Part shown: one piece after another, positions 1-11,168 of the stretch | Position numbering within the stretch: the stretch's first letter is position 1 | Layout: the number at the start of each line of letters is the position of its first letter | NCBI RefSeq assembly: GCF_958295425.1 | Contig: NC_081150.1 | Coordinates: forward strand, 970,501 to 1,034,500 | Direction: 5' to 3' | Source: Solea solea | Taxonomy: Eukaryota > Chordata > Actinopteri > Pleuronectiformes > Soleidae | DNA length: 64,000 nucleotides | Translations under genes and position numbers: made by a program | The notes under the pieces: generated by a model | Seen by the model: the letters and a program-made list of their open reading frames with translations, nothing else | Database searches by the model: none | What the model was told of the DNA's origin: nothing

Positions 1-768
1 CAGCAGCTTAAACGCGTCGTTTTTTGTTAGTTGTATGTGATGTCACCGTTTCTGACGTAGACAAAGAAGACACAATGGTCTGCTGTTGTGGTGCAGACAT
101 CATGTTAGCTTTAAAGGGAGGACCACCGGCACATACACTGTAAAGTCTTACGTTGTGTGTTCTCCAGGGGATGGAAACAGAGATTAGTGGTGTTACTGAA
201 CTCTGAACTTCATGCAGCCAAAGCCGTCTTCAGAGTTTGTTTTTTTCTCTCTCTCGACTCACTCGTGTCACTCGTCACTCGTGGGCACGTTGGTCTTCGT
301 GGCTGCAGCACTGAAACATGACCACACATGTCTGCCTCCCCCTGCTTCTCTTATGCTGTGTGGATATTTCCAGCCACATGATTGGTTGAAAGCACTGTGC
401 TACAGCTGCAACAGCCCCCCGTCAACCGTTTCTGTGTTGAATTCAAATGCCACTGCATTTAGACACCACCTCTAACTACACCAGCCAGGACAGCCTCAGA
501 CCCAGGGCCACGGTAGCAGCTTTCACCCTCCACCAGACAGGAAGACAAGGACCAAGGCTTATCCTCGATGGCCTCCTCAGCAGCCTGAATGATGGCTGAC
601 ACCTCACTGGCTGTGTGTTTCCATGGTTATATGTATATACAGTATGCAGCTGGCACACAATGCTTTCAAATCAGGTTTCTCTTGGTGATACAATATGATT
701 TCTTCATGATGTACAGTAACTGTGCCCAGCCTGAGCCTGCACTGAAGCTACCCACTGTGTCTCACCAG
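1..768 (+). other. DSE intron segment (upstream of first visible exon)
   Basis: This stretch precedes the first recognisable DSE exon and should be intron. I saw no segment that continues the DSE reading frame upstream and no other gene. The acceptor used by the next exon is the CAG ending at 768. Short open frames on both strands here have no recognisable protein content. Confidence 0.6.
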
Positions 769-3700
769 GATTCCAGCGGACCGTAGCCATTGCAGATTCC
801 AACTACAACTGGTTCTACGGGCCAGAGAGCCAGCTGGTTTTCTTGGACCGCTACGTGTTGCGGAATGGCAGTGGAAACTGGCTGGCAGATGTGATTCATC
901 AAAACAGGGTGATGGAAGGGCCAGGGCAGGCTGGGAAAGGCCAACGCTGGTGTACTCTCCACACAGAATTCATCTGGTAAGATGACCCAAAAACTATCTA
1001 CTGGTGATGTGCAGTACTTTGTAGTTATATATCAAAGTCCAGATTTCTTTTTTTCTTATCATAACCACTGTAATGTTCTAACAAATAAAGAAAGACCTGT
1101 ACATTTAGTGTAGGAATGAGCTTGAGTTTGAATATTCAGCATCTTTACTTGTCAGATACAAGACAAACATGATATTCAGTTTAAAAAGCCTACATATCAC
1201 ATAAGTGCTTCACAAGGAACAGGCTGTAAACCAGAGGTCTCAAACACGCGGCCCGTGGGCCACGTGTGGCACCCCTGTGACATTAAATGATGTAGAAGTT
1301 TGTCTGGTGTCTACATTAGAGCTGAAACAATTAACCGATGAATCGATTATTAATCGACAACTATTTTGGTAACCGATTAATCGGTTTGAAGCTTTTTTCA
1401 TGATTAAAACAAGATTTCTGATTGTTCTTAAATATGAATATTTTCTTCATTTCTTTGCTCTGGATAAAAAATAATTCATTAAAAACCTCATTTTGGTTTG
1501 TGGACAAAACAAGACATTTGAGAACATATGAAAATAATCGTTAGTTGCAGCTCTAGTCTACATGTTCTGTCTGTGTCTATCATTCATAGATTCATTGTGA
1601 ATCACAAATATTCTGTATGAGCTATTTGTCGCTTCACTTTTATTTTGAAATGCTGTGCAATGTCATCATGGATATTTTTATTGTGGTGTCATGATCGAAT
1701 GTCAAGTGTGTGTTTTTTTCACTTGTCTCACCCCCTCATGACCAGACCTCAAGTTCATTGGCCCCTGTGTCACTTGGGTTTGAGGCCCCTGCTGTAAACC
1801 AGAATGTCACTGAGGAGTGAATGAATACTCTAGTTTTGTAGGTTTATACTGTTCTTTGATTTGATATTGGTATGGAACAGGAAAAAGAGTTCATGTTGCA
1901 TGTTGGGAGGTTACGTGAAGAAGTATTGAACCTGAACTGGAGCAGTAACCTGAACAAGGGTAACACAACCCCCGAGTGAGGGAGGGGAAGAGGGAGGGAG
2001 AGTGGTCGAGGGGTTTAGCTACACTTAGTTTCCCTGACATAGCCACTACTTGTGTTCCTTTTGTAAAAGAGCATGCGTACACACATACTTTAGAAATATA
2101 GAAATATGATACAATATAAAACTGATTATCATTTAAAAATAGGCATGTTTTCCTGTTACTGTGAGCAGAGTGTTCTGTGCGCAGCTGCCTGGCAGTACAG
2201 GGAGAGAGGCAGAATCTCAGAGAACACATCGTCTTCTCCCGACTACCCATCTGCTCGTAAAGTGAGAAAATATGTACAAAACACTTGAGGTTGTGCAGAA
2301 TCAAATCATAAATTGAATTGTCGGACAGCTTAGCCTCACAAGCTGAGCCAACAGGAGATCCAAGATATGCACTCGCGGTGTTTTCGGGTACCACCAGGAA
2401 ACCAACTTGTCTGCTCGGTCAACAGCAGCTGACGGAGCTAAAAGGCGACGCCTCGTCACAGCTAAAGTCTTTCAGTCGTTTGTGTTTTTCAATCTAATGC
2501 ACGTACAAGTGTCTTATTCTTCTGATATTGAGCTTTGTTGTCTTCTGCAGGTATGACCCGAGCCTGATCGCCAAGGCCCCATCTGATTATGGAACATCCC
2601 GACTCCACCACTTTGAGGACTGGGGTGTGGTCACGTACGGCAGTGCTTTACCCGCAGACACCAATCACACCTTTGTCTCCTTCAAGTCCGGGAAGCTGGG
2701 AGGACGTGCCATCTTTGACATCGTCCACAGGAGCAAGTACAAAGAGTGGATCAAAGGGTGGAGGAACTTCAACGCTGGCCACGAGCACCCAGATCAGAAC
2801 TCTTTCACTTTTGTGCCTAATGGCTTCCCATTCATCACCGAGGCACTCTATGGACCCAAGTATACTTTGTTGAACAATGCAGTCTTATTTGGCTCGGAAG
2901 TCTCAGGGAGTTGCTTTAAGCCGTGGGCCGGACAGGTGACGGAGGCATGTGACTCCAAGTGGTTGAAGTACAAGGTGGGGCTGGCAGCCGATGCCCAAGG
3001 CAGAGTAGAGGCCGCCATGGAAAGACAGGGAATGGTCTTTATCCGAGGCGAGGCGCATTCTGCTTACAATCCAGAGCTGAAGATCAGGAACTTTCAGAGG
3101 AACCTGCTCCTTCTTCACCCACAGCTCCTGCTTCTGGTGGATCACATCCACCTGGAGCCTGACAGCCCAACCAGGGCCATGAGCGCCTTCTTTCACAACA
3201 CAGAGGTGCCATTCCAGAGCACAAAGATAGATGGCGTTCACGGAGCATTTGTGTCACATGGTGAGGACAAGTATAAGATGTTCTGGATGGATGACACTGG
3301 CTTCAGTAACAAAGGAGTTACAGGTTACTGGAATTACCCGCGAGGGTACCCATATAACGGCTCTAACTATGTGAACATCACAATGCCGTTGAGATATCCT
3401 CATACAAGGGTGGCCTACATTTTTTATGGACCAGGGGTGGACGTTCAGAGCTTCAGCCTGCGTGGTGACAATCAGAGAGTGGATATTTACCTTGCTACCA
3501 AGGATCACACTTACACCATCTACCTGCTGACAGGCGAGGTCACGAGTAAGCCTCTGTTTGCCATGGTACTGCTGGACCACAAGAAGATTGTATTTGAGAA
3601 GGAGGCCGCTGCTGTGGACAGCTCGCCAGAGGAAGTGGAGGAGTACGTCAACGTCATGGAGGACAACCTCCAGCATGTCAAGCCTGTCTTCCAGCAGATG

Positions 3701-4297
3701 GAGAGACACATCCTGGGAAGGGTCCTCAACACTGCCAGCTTCAGAAAGACTGCCGAGCGCCTGCTCCAGTTCTCTGACAAAAGGAAGACCGAGGAGGTCA
3801 TTGAGAAGATGTTCGCTATGTCCAAGAAGCAGGGCAAGGGTAAAGGGGGGAAGAAAGTGAGCATTGGAGACAAACTTTCTGAGAGTCTGCCTGACATTTT
3901 TGCACAGATTGAAATCAATGAGAAGAAGGAGAGACAGAAGACATCGAAGCGTATTTATGAGGACAGTCCAGACGAGGGCGACGCAGAGTCACGGGCCTTC
4001 ATAGATTACACAGACAGTCGCAAGAACAGAAGAGGCGGCTTTGTCAAAGGCCGTAAATTCAAAGAGGTCCACATGGTGGCCACGGCGGGGAGCGAGAGTC
4101 TCCTCAGCACAGCCTCCTACATCAGACTCTTCCTCCTGCTCAACACTGCTACCTTCTTCTTCCTGCTGGCTGTGTTACTGACGCGCTTTCAGAAAGGGCG
4201 GAGCTTGCACACACAGCGGTGTTTCTACACCATCCTTCTGATTGACTGCTTCATCTTACTGTACCTCTACTCTTCCTGCTCTCACACACAGTGCTAA
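769..4297 (+). CDS. dse: Dermatan-sulfate epimerase, 3' part (two coding exons, 5' truncated by window)
   Basis: DSE converts D-glucuronic to L-iduronic acid in chondroitin, making dermatan sulfate in the ER/Golgi lumen. Two exons are visible: 769-976 (acceptor CAG, donor gtaaga) and 2551-4297 (acceptor tcttctgcag, stop TAA at 4295). The split Trp codon TG|G joins them in frame, giving about 650 residues, roughly two thirds of the ~958-aa vertebrate protein. Family hallmarks are [20 protein letters not shown] in the first exon, then [22 protein letters not shown] and [10 protein letters not shown]. By approximate alignment the last holds the C-terminal catalytic histidine (about H450 in human DSE); the other catalytic residues lie upstream, off-window. 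NXS/T sites (NHT, NGS, NIT) fit a luminal enzyme. A basic, charged linker precedes two hydrophobic C-terminal segments (about 4120-4182 and 4219-4275), and the protein ends in a Cys-rich tail. It lacks the sulfotransferase-like domain of the paralogue DSEL and contains introns, so DSE is the better call. Confidence 0.97.
1232..1791. mobile_element. hAT-like non-autonomous element, 560 bp, with nested MITE
   Basis: The element starts CAGAGGTCTCAAACACGCGG and ends TTTGAGGCCCCTG, a short inverted-terminal match. It is flanked by an identical 8-bp duplication, ctgtaaac (1224-1231 and 1792-1799). Eight-bp duplications are the hAT signature. A second element with its own duplication sits inside at 1317-1555, so this one is older. 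No coding capacity is seen. It lies in the DSE intron 977-2550. Confidence 0.85.
1317..1555. mobile_element. hAT MITE (TAGAGCTG...CAGCTCTA family), 239 bp
   Basis: Ends are TAGAGCTG and CAGCTCTA, with AT-rich subterminal repeats containing 'cgattaatcg'. The 8-bp duplication gtctacat is exact at 1309-1316 and 1556-1563. Relatives with TAGAGCTG or TAGGGCTG ends occur at 10006-10250 and 20814-21058. Confidence 0.9.
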
Positions 4298-6312
4298 CAT
4301 CATGATCCAGACTGCTGCGTTTTTCTTACCATTGCATAAGCTCAGCATTTTAGTCTGGACAAGCAGAAATGGAGACATGTGGATACAATGATGTTAACAA
4401 ATAGTGCTGTTGTGTCCTCATTACTAGCCGGACTAACATCAGACTGTATCTGAATCTCATTTGAGATTGAGTATGAGTCGGGAAAGGGAGGAAACACCTT
4501 CCACGTCGTCGTGAGCAACAGACATAATCCCTCTGTATGCAACTGGATGGACCTACAACCAATCAGACCAATGATCCGGATGCAGAGCGGCAGAAAGCGC
4601 GTCAACGTGCTTGTTGTAGTTTCCTCGAAGCAATGGCTATCTTGTGATGGCGTCTAACGGCTTCTGCCCAGGGGAGCTCCGTGGAGCAAGTCGCTTTCGA
4701 GAGACACGTGTACAAAAGCTGCTAGACAGCAATTCTCTGTCATAGTCGTGTTAAGCCTGCCTCTAGGATGTCAGGGGGAAAGAAGCGATTCTGTAGTTGG
4801 CCAAAACGGCGTCCTCGCCAGACATGTCTGCAGAGCAAAATCAAATCCCTGCCAGACTCGGCGGGACTCACCCAGGCTACCTCATGGCACCAAATCAACA
4901 TTTTATTGCCTTAACCGTGTACAGTATATGTTGCTTGAATGATTGCCTACACACCTGAATATGAAAAGAGCCGATTTTCCAATATTCCGATTTCAGAAAG
5001 GTGCTACGCCCTGGAGTTGACTTAAAGACTTTTGCCGACTCACCCTGCCCAAACTCGTACTATATCATTTAGATGCTTCAACTCCATTGCGGAGACAAGT
5101 CTGCATTTCTCCGGTCTCGTCCTGCTCACAACTCCCCGGCATTGCAACTTGACCTCGCTTAAAAAAAGTCCTCATCATTATCCTCTTCCTGAGAAATATC
5201 ACTGAACTTCCTCTCCAGAGAGTAGACGTCGTCCAGCAACAAAGGTCTTTGGTTTGAATCCTCAAAACATGTGCTCGGTCAGGCTAATGCTCCTGACTGA
5301 CCTTCAATCTGGAGTTTGTCCCCTTTTATGACGTTTCCTAGTTGAAGATGGGTAAAATGTTAAGGACAAATTTCCCCATGGGGATTAACAAAGTAACAAT
5401 TTTTACGCTGTGTCAAAGCTGGAATTCCGATTCATTGCTATTGGCTACTCCAAAGGCCAGTCAAAGTGGAGCTTCCCTTGCAGCTCATTTCCACTGAAAA
5501 GTCTCTGCTCTTACGGCTCCTTCTCTTTGAATGGGACAATGCAGCCAATCAGATCATGTGATGCAGATATTCCAACACAAGCACTAGCCAATCGACTCAA
5601 AAATCTAAATACTACACCATCCAAACCCAGTTTTAACTATCTGTGCATTTTAAGCTGAAATGATCAACTGGATTCTGATTGTTTTTTAGTATTATTATGG
5701 ATGTAGTCACAGATTGAATGTCCACACTCTGAGCAGCCGAGTGCTTGGGCAACAAACTCAAGACATTTCAAGAAAACAAAAACAACAACAAATTTGTAAT
5801 ATCAGAAAAGTTGTCGTTCTTCCTCATTTTGCCATTTTGAAATCATATTATTATCTTTTTATGGTCGATCAGTGACTCAAAGTATTCTTCAGCACTTGTC
5901 AGATCTACATAATAGATAAAGAAGCAGATTCCCAACAGGAAGTGAAGATGAAACCATGTCACCTCTGATGTAATAAGCTTCTGTGGAGCTTTAGAAGCGA
6001 TCTGTGTGTGAAGTTTGTTCTTCTCGAGGTAAGCCACTATGACACAGTCGCCTCCGCTGTACTTCACAGTTGTCCTGTCTACTACAGTTCACAGAAATAC
6101 AATGAAATGTATATAAAGTATATATATGTGAAAGCAAGATATATTTTTATGGTTTTTTTTTTCTTTTTTTTTTTACAATTTGTAAATAAAAAAATTGCCA
6201 CATGCAGAGGTGAGTGTCCGCTGTGTGTTTACTGTAATATGGAGCTGCAGCACTTCACCCCCACATGTGTCTGTGATGGCAGTGTGATGAGTGTTTGAGA
6301 CACAGCAGAACT

Positions 6313-6375
6313 AGTGTAAAGCAGCTTTGAGTGGTCGTTGTGACCAGAAATGTGCTAAATAAATACAGACCATTT
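6313..6375 (+). repeat. Dispersed repeat tail (aaagcagctttgagtggtc type)
   Basis: The text 'ctttgagtggtcgttgtgac ... aaatacagacca' is matched in reverse orientation at 45127-45190 (tgtatttatatcgtgctttt ... ccactcaaagctg). The pair therefore belongs to one dispersed family. Family name not assigned. Confidence 0.6.
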
Positions 6376-6740
6376 AAAAGACATGCATACTTCACAGACT
6401 ATCAAATTGCCGCGCTGCAAATCTGTATGTGAATCCAAAAAAACACCCAAAAACAAAATGATGGCTCTGTTTTTATTCCCTTTCTAAAACAACACCTCTG
6501 TTTTCTCTCTGCTTTACATCCTGGTCCCGGACAGCATCACTTTGTGTTGTTCATTTTGATAATAGTCATCAGCTCCTCACTCACAAGTCGGACTCCTAGA
6601 TTTAAAAAAAAGCCTCCATTCGTCTCTCCAAGAAGAAAGAAAAGTAAAAACAGAGCTCTTTGGGTTGTTTTGCTATGATTGAGCAGATAATCGTCTCCAG
6701 ATGTGTCTCCTTCATAGTGACTTCTGTTGTCTGTCCTGGT

Positions 6741-6783
6741 GGAGGAGGAGGAGGAGGAGGAGGAGGAGGAGGAGGAGGAGGAG
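6741..6783. repeat. (GGA)n microsatellite
   Basis: About 14 uninterrupted GGA/GAG triplets. They create an artificial poly-Glu reading frame, which is not called as a gene. Confidence 0.95.
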
Positions 6784-7441
6784 AGACTGATTTACAGATC
6801 TGTAAATGAAACCTTACTGATGAAACACATTCAGGCTTTGTTAATATTTGAAATCTGTGCTAATACGACACGAAGCCCAGAAAATCAAAGGCCAGGCGCT
6901 TTATTTTTCTGTTCAGATTTTATCAACAGGTTGATCAATGAAATACTGCCATCTGCTGGTCATACTAATAACTGATCCGCTTGTATTGTAGAACACTAAT
7001 CTATGGTTATATTACATAGATTACAGAGTTTAAAGATTATAAAAAATAGCTACTATTGACCCATGGTTCTCAAACTGAGGAATTTTGACCAGTGTATAGA
7101 AAATTAAACAAAGAATAATGACAATAATAATGATAATTAAATAATAATAATTACAGTCACTTTACTCCATGCTCCATCTTAATCTAATTTCACTATACTA
7201 ATATGTGAGGAAGAGGAGGATGATGAGAGCGCTAATGATCTTATTGGGAATAAATCTGCGTCCTGTGATAAGTCTGGAGCTGACTTTGCTCGACCTATTT
7301 ACGCCACTGCATTTAGATGTCGGTGATAATGTTGTTACTTTGAGAGTATTTTCACATGCGGTATTTGGTATAAAAGGTTTGAGAACCACTGCTGTAGACA
7401 AATACAAGTATTCTATACACATACACGCATACTTTACGTCA

Positions 7442-7500
7442 CATTACATTACAGGTCATTTAGCAGACGCTTTTATCCAAAGTGATTTACAATAAGTAAA
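7442..7500. repeat. Dispersed repeat fragment (cattacaggtcatttagcag core)
   Basis: The core 'cattacaggtcatttagcag ... tttatccaaagtgatttaca' is a motif I recall as widely dispersed in fish genomes. A diverged match is at 46614-46636 (tttatccaatgtgacttaca). Assignment is from memory, so confidence is moderate. Confidence 0.5.
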
Positions 7501-7713
7501 GTAAGCCAAACTATAAAGTGCTAGTCATACGTGCAACTTCTTAGAACTGCTATACATATTTCAATATATACATCCACATCCATAAAACAAAGTAAGTTCA
7601 ATAAAGGCATAAATCATATTTACTGTCAAATATTTAAAAACAAAGTCTTGATTTTCAATTTTTTCAAATTGATCAAAAATGTGTCTTATTCTTCTTATTG
7701 TTGTTATTATGAT

Positions 7714-8766
7714 TAGTAGTAGTATGTAGTGTAGTATGTAGTAGTATGTAGTGTAGTATGTAGTAGTATGTAGTGTAGTATGAAGTAGTATGTAGTGTAG
7801 TATGTAGTAGTATGTAGTGTAGTATGTAGTAGTATGTAGTGTAGTATGTAGTGTATTATGTAGTAGTATGTAGTGTATTATGTAGTAGTATGTAGTGTAG
7901 TATGTAGTAGTATGTAGTGTAGTATGTAGTGTATTATGTAGTAGTATGTAGTGTAGTATGTAGTGTATTATGTAGTAGTATGTAGTGTAGTATGTAGTAG
8001 TATGTAGTGTAGTATGTAGTGTATTATGTAGTAGTATGTAGTGTAGTATGTAGTAGTATGTAGTGTATTATGTAGTAGTATGTAGTGTAGTATGTAGTGT
8101 ATTATGTAGTAGTATGTAGTAGTATGTAGTGTAGTATGAAGTAGTGTGTAGTGTAGTATGTAGTAGTATGTAGTGTAGTATGTAGTAGTATGTAGTGTAG
8201 TATGAAGTAGTATGTAGTGTAGTATGTAGTGTATTATGTAGTAGTATGTAGTGTAGTATGTAGTAGTATGTAGTGTAGTATGTAGTAGTATGTAGTGTAT
8301 TATGTAGTAGTATGTAGTGTAGTATGTAGTGTATTATGTAGTAGTATGTAGTAGTATGTAGTGTAGTATGAAGTAGTGTGTAGTGTAGTATGTAGTAGTA
8401 TGTAGTGTAGTATGTAGTAGTATGTAGTGTAGTATGAAGTAGTATGTAGTGTAGTACGTAGTAGTATGTAGTAGTATGCAGTGTAGTATGTAGTATGAAG
8501 TAGTATGTAGTGGAGTATGTAGTAGTATGTAGTATGAAGTAGTATGTAGTGTATTATGTAGTGGAGTATGTAGTAGTATGTAGTATGAAGTAGTATGTAG
8601 TGTATTATGTAGTAGTATGTAGTGTATTATGTAGTCGTATGTAGTGTAGTATGTAGTAGTATGTAGTGTAGTTTGTAGTAGTATGTAGTGTAGTATGTAG
8701 TAGTATGTAGTGTAGTATGTAGTAGTATGTAGTAGTATGTAGTGTAGTATGTAGCAGTATGTTGTA
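7714..8766. repeat. TAG-rich minisatellite array upstream of NDUFAF4
   Basis: About 1.05 kb built from 'gtagtatgtagt' and 'gtagtatgtagtgta' blocks. The basic period is about 10-19 bp, with GTATTATG, GAAGTAG and GGAGTATG variants arranged in longer recurrent blocks. The array ends about 135 bp before the NDUFAF4 ATG. Long open frames on the minus strand (e.g. 8605-8898) come from the repeat's lack of stops and translate to monotonous Thr/Tyr/Leu/His runs. Confidence 0.95.
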
Positions 8767-8900
8767 ATCCTCCTGCCCTACACTTGGTGTCGCTGCTGTT
8801 TGATACGTTCGCCTTTTTAGCCTTGAAATGAACCTCCTCGCTCGCGGTCGACATTTTGAATACGCTTTATTGACAGCGGTCGTACGGTGTGGTGTCAAAC
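8767..8900 (+). promoter_or_regulatory. Probable NDUFAF4 core promoter / 5' UTR
   Basis: The 134 bp between the array and the NDUFAF4 ATG turn GC- and CpG-richer (cgctcgcggtcgac and similar), continuing into exon 1. No TATA box is evident. The start site cannot be placed. The inference rests on position and composition only. Confidence 0.45.
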
Positions 8901-11168
8901 ATGGGGGCGCGAGTCGCGCGTATGTTTAGAAATTTCAACCTCGAGGACCGAGCGTTCCGAGAAATCTCCAAAGAGAAGCCGCAGGCAGCGCCGCGACACG
9001 CGGTGAAGGAGGCGCCGTCCGCCGCGGCCTCTGACGGTGAGTGTGGAAGGTCCGCGAGCCGCTGCTAACTTGTGTAACTGTGCTCGTGCTGTGCTGTCAG
9101 GGGTCAGAGGAAGAGTCCGTGAGTGCTGACTCTTCTTCCTCACACTGACGTGTCAGTAGTAACTGAGAGAATATGTGTTTGTTTGTCTTTCAGGCGAGAA
9201 CGTGGTTCACCAGCGGAACGACCCTCTGCTCAACCTCCTCAGGTCTGTGTATGTGGAGTCCACGGATCCTCCAGCGGCAGCAGAGGTCAGAGCGGGACAC
9301 TCACACTTCAATGAATAACCGTCATAATAATAATAATAATAATAACAATAATAAGACTGTACCTTCTTAGAATGATCACACAATAGTGAAACGGATGAGA
9401 TGATTTTAAACGCATGCCATAATTAATAAGTGCTCACAATAAGTTAATAATGGTGACTTAACATTATCCTATAACTATAATCACAAATTGGGGAAATTGT
9501 TAATATTTCATGCGAGTGACTTCAATTACTGTCTTACTTACCAACATACAGTCCTGGTGACTTATTCTGAAGGCCACAAGAGGGAACCTCCATCTTGTTC
9601 CAGTCATTCTAGCACCTCATGACTTATAATGACTGTATTAAATGAAAATTGGAGTAGACAACACTGATGTTATGGCACTAGCCCAAGCTTACTCACAAAC
9701 CCCTGAACACTCTGAACACTCTGAACACACTGAACACGCTGAACATGCTGAACACGCTGAACACGCTGAACATGCCTCCTGAAGAAAGAAGTGAAGTTGA
9801 TATTTAGATAAATGTCTCCCTCGTTGACGCCACCTACTCTTTCATGCCCTGCATTGCTTGGTCTACACAGAATAATAGTAGCAGTGTTGTGGACACTGTC
9901 CACTGTCTCTCTCTCCGCTGTTGACGTGAGATTCCACACGAGTGACGTTAAGCAAGAAAATGGGAAATGCAAATTCCAAGATCTCTCTCTCACCAAAGAA
10001 AATTGTAGAGCTGAAACAATTAATCAATGAATCGATTATTAATCAGAAGTATTTTCTTCATTTCTTTGCTCTGGAGAACAAAGAAATCATTAAAAGTGAA
10101 TCATTTTGGTTTGTGGACAAAACAAGACGTTTGAGAACATCATCATTTTAAGGTTTTCTGATATTTTATGGACCAAACGATTAATCGATTAATCGAGAAA
10201 ATAATCGACAGATTAATCGATTATGAAAATAATCGTTAGTTGCAGCTCTAGAAAATTGCAAAAACTGGATTTGAAAAAGTGGACACCATGGGTGAAGTTG
10301 CCCTCCATCAAGCTGAGTCAGCACATTTGGTCCTTGAATTTGATGTCAACCAACATGTGGGTTAACCCTTCTTTTCCATGAGGGAACTATTGCCTTCCTA
10401 TTATGTCAACACTCCTTCACAACTCATTCATTCATTTATGAATTAAAATATCGATGTTTGGAAGGACAAAAATCACAATCACTTAAAGAGGATGAAGACT
10501 TAATACACTGGACCTCTTAAACTCTTAAACTTAAACTACCTGATAAGTGTTTTTCTTGAATGACTTTGATTTGATTTTCATGGTTTTTGAGAAAGTCTTT
10601 TATATATAATTTAGGCAAAGGCCTTAGTATATGGACATGCCTTTTATTTTTAATGCTCTGCTCACATGGATAATTCTCTCACACAGATTTAGGCCCATGT
10701 CCAGATTTGCACTTAAACAAAAACCTACCCCATGTATCGTGTATAATAGAAACAATAATAAGCTGTTTGCTGTAACTCTAAAAAGAAAAGTATCTTTAAA
10801 CTTGTAACATTTAACCAAACATGTGTCCTGCACTCATTTCCGTATCCTCAATCCTCCTACAGGCATCAAACGAAGTGACACATGGGAAAGATGCAGCGCG
10901 TCGGCCGCTCAAGTTCACTCTACCAGGAAACGTGTTCGGCCTGGCAGAGCTCACGGACGTCCCTAAAGGCAAACTGACCATCGCCGAGGCCCTGAAGGCT
11001 CTCAGCAGCCACCAGCGTCAGCCGCGGATGTGGACGCCAGGGAAGATCGCTCAGGAATATTCTCTGGACTTGACAGACACTAAGGCTCTTGTAGAGTTCT
11101 TCATCCCCTTCCAGGTTGAGATCATTTCTCCCAAGAGTGACGGCACCAAGCAGATAAAGGCGTCTTAG
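8901..11168 (+). CDS. ndufaf4: NADH:ubiquinone oxidoreductase complex assembly factor 4 (3 exons, complete)
   Basis: NDUFAF4 is a small mitochondrial factor needed early in assembly of respiratory complex I. Exons are 8901-9036 (donor gtgagt), 9194-9285 (acceptor tttcag, donor gtcaga) and 10863-11168 (acceptor cctacag, stop TAG). Their lengths (136, 92 and 306 nt) join in frame to 177 aa, close to the 175-aa human protein. The N-terminus [19 protein letters not shown] matches the conserved start (MGA...RNFNLE.RA..EIS). Gly2 is the residue myristoylated in the family. The C-terminal exon carries the conserved pattern [11 protein letters not shown] followed by W/T-PGKI-A/M-QEY and F-VEI. The middle exon ([17 protein letters not shown]) matches the D..LL..L..VYV-S segment. 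The start is supported by A at -3 and G at +4. Exon 1 is CpG-rich. Intron 2 holds a hAT MITE and a 9-bp tandem repeat. Confidence 0.96.
9324..9354. repeat. (AAT)n microsatellite
   Basis: Run of AAT triplets with one AAC interruption, in NDUFAF4 intron 2. Confidence 0.9.
9704..9775. repeat. 9-bp tandem repeat (ctgaacacg)n
   Basis: About eight copies of ctgaacacg/ctgaacatg/ctgaacact in NDUFAF4 intron 2. On the minus strand they give a VQRVQ-type repetitive open frame, which is not a gene. Confidence 0.9.
10006..10250. mobile_element. hAT MITE (TAGAGCTG...CAGCTCTA), 245 bp
   Basis: Same family as 1317-1555, including the internal 'ttcatttctttgctctgg' and 'ggtttgtggacaaaacaaga' stretches. The 8-bp duplication gaaaattg is exact at 9998-10005 and 10251-10258. 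It lies in NDUFAF4 intron 2. Confidence 0.92.

Larger units (their letters stand above)
4298..7713. other. DSE 3' UTR and DSE-NDUFAF4 intergenic region
   Basis: No further coding exon is recognised. The 5' part is presumably DSE 3' UTR; the polyadenylation site cannot be fixed. An AATAAA at 6358-6363 lies inside a dispersed repeat, so it is a weak candidate. A segment at 5352-5395 (aaatttccccatggggatta core) resembles the reverse complement of the repeat at about 61120-61147. The rest is unassigned AT-rich DNA. Confidence 0.5.

Noticed and set aside
2551..4297. DSEL instead of DSE
   Set aside because: DSEL is a longer protein with a C-terminal sulfotransferase-like domain; this protein ends in two membrane segments without it and has introns.
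6358..6363. DSE polyadenylation signal AATAAA
   Set aside because: It lies within a dispersed repeat that recurs at 45127-45190, so its presence is not evidence of a transcript end.
6727..6975. 82-aa ORF with poly-Glu run
   Set aside because: The Glu run is a GGA microsatellite; the remainder has no conserved features.
8605..8898. 97-aa minus-strand ORF upstream of NDUFAF4
   Set aside because: Most of it is translated minisatellite (Thr/Tyr/Leu/His repeats) and the remainder is antisense to the promoter; no domain is seen.
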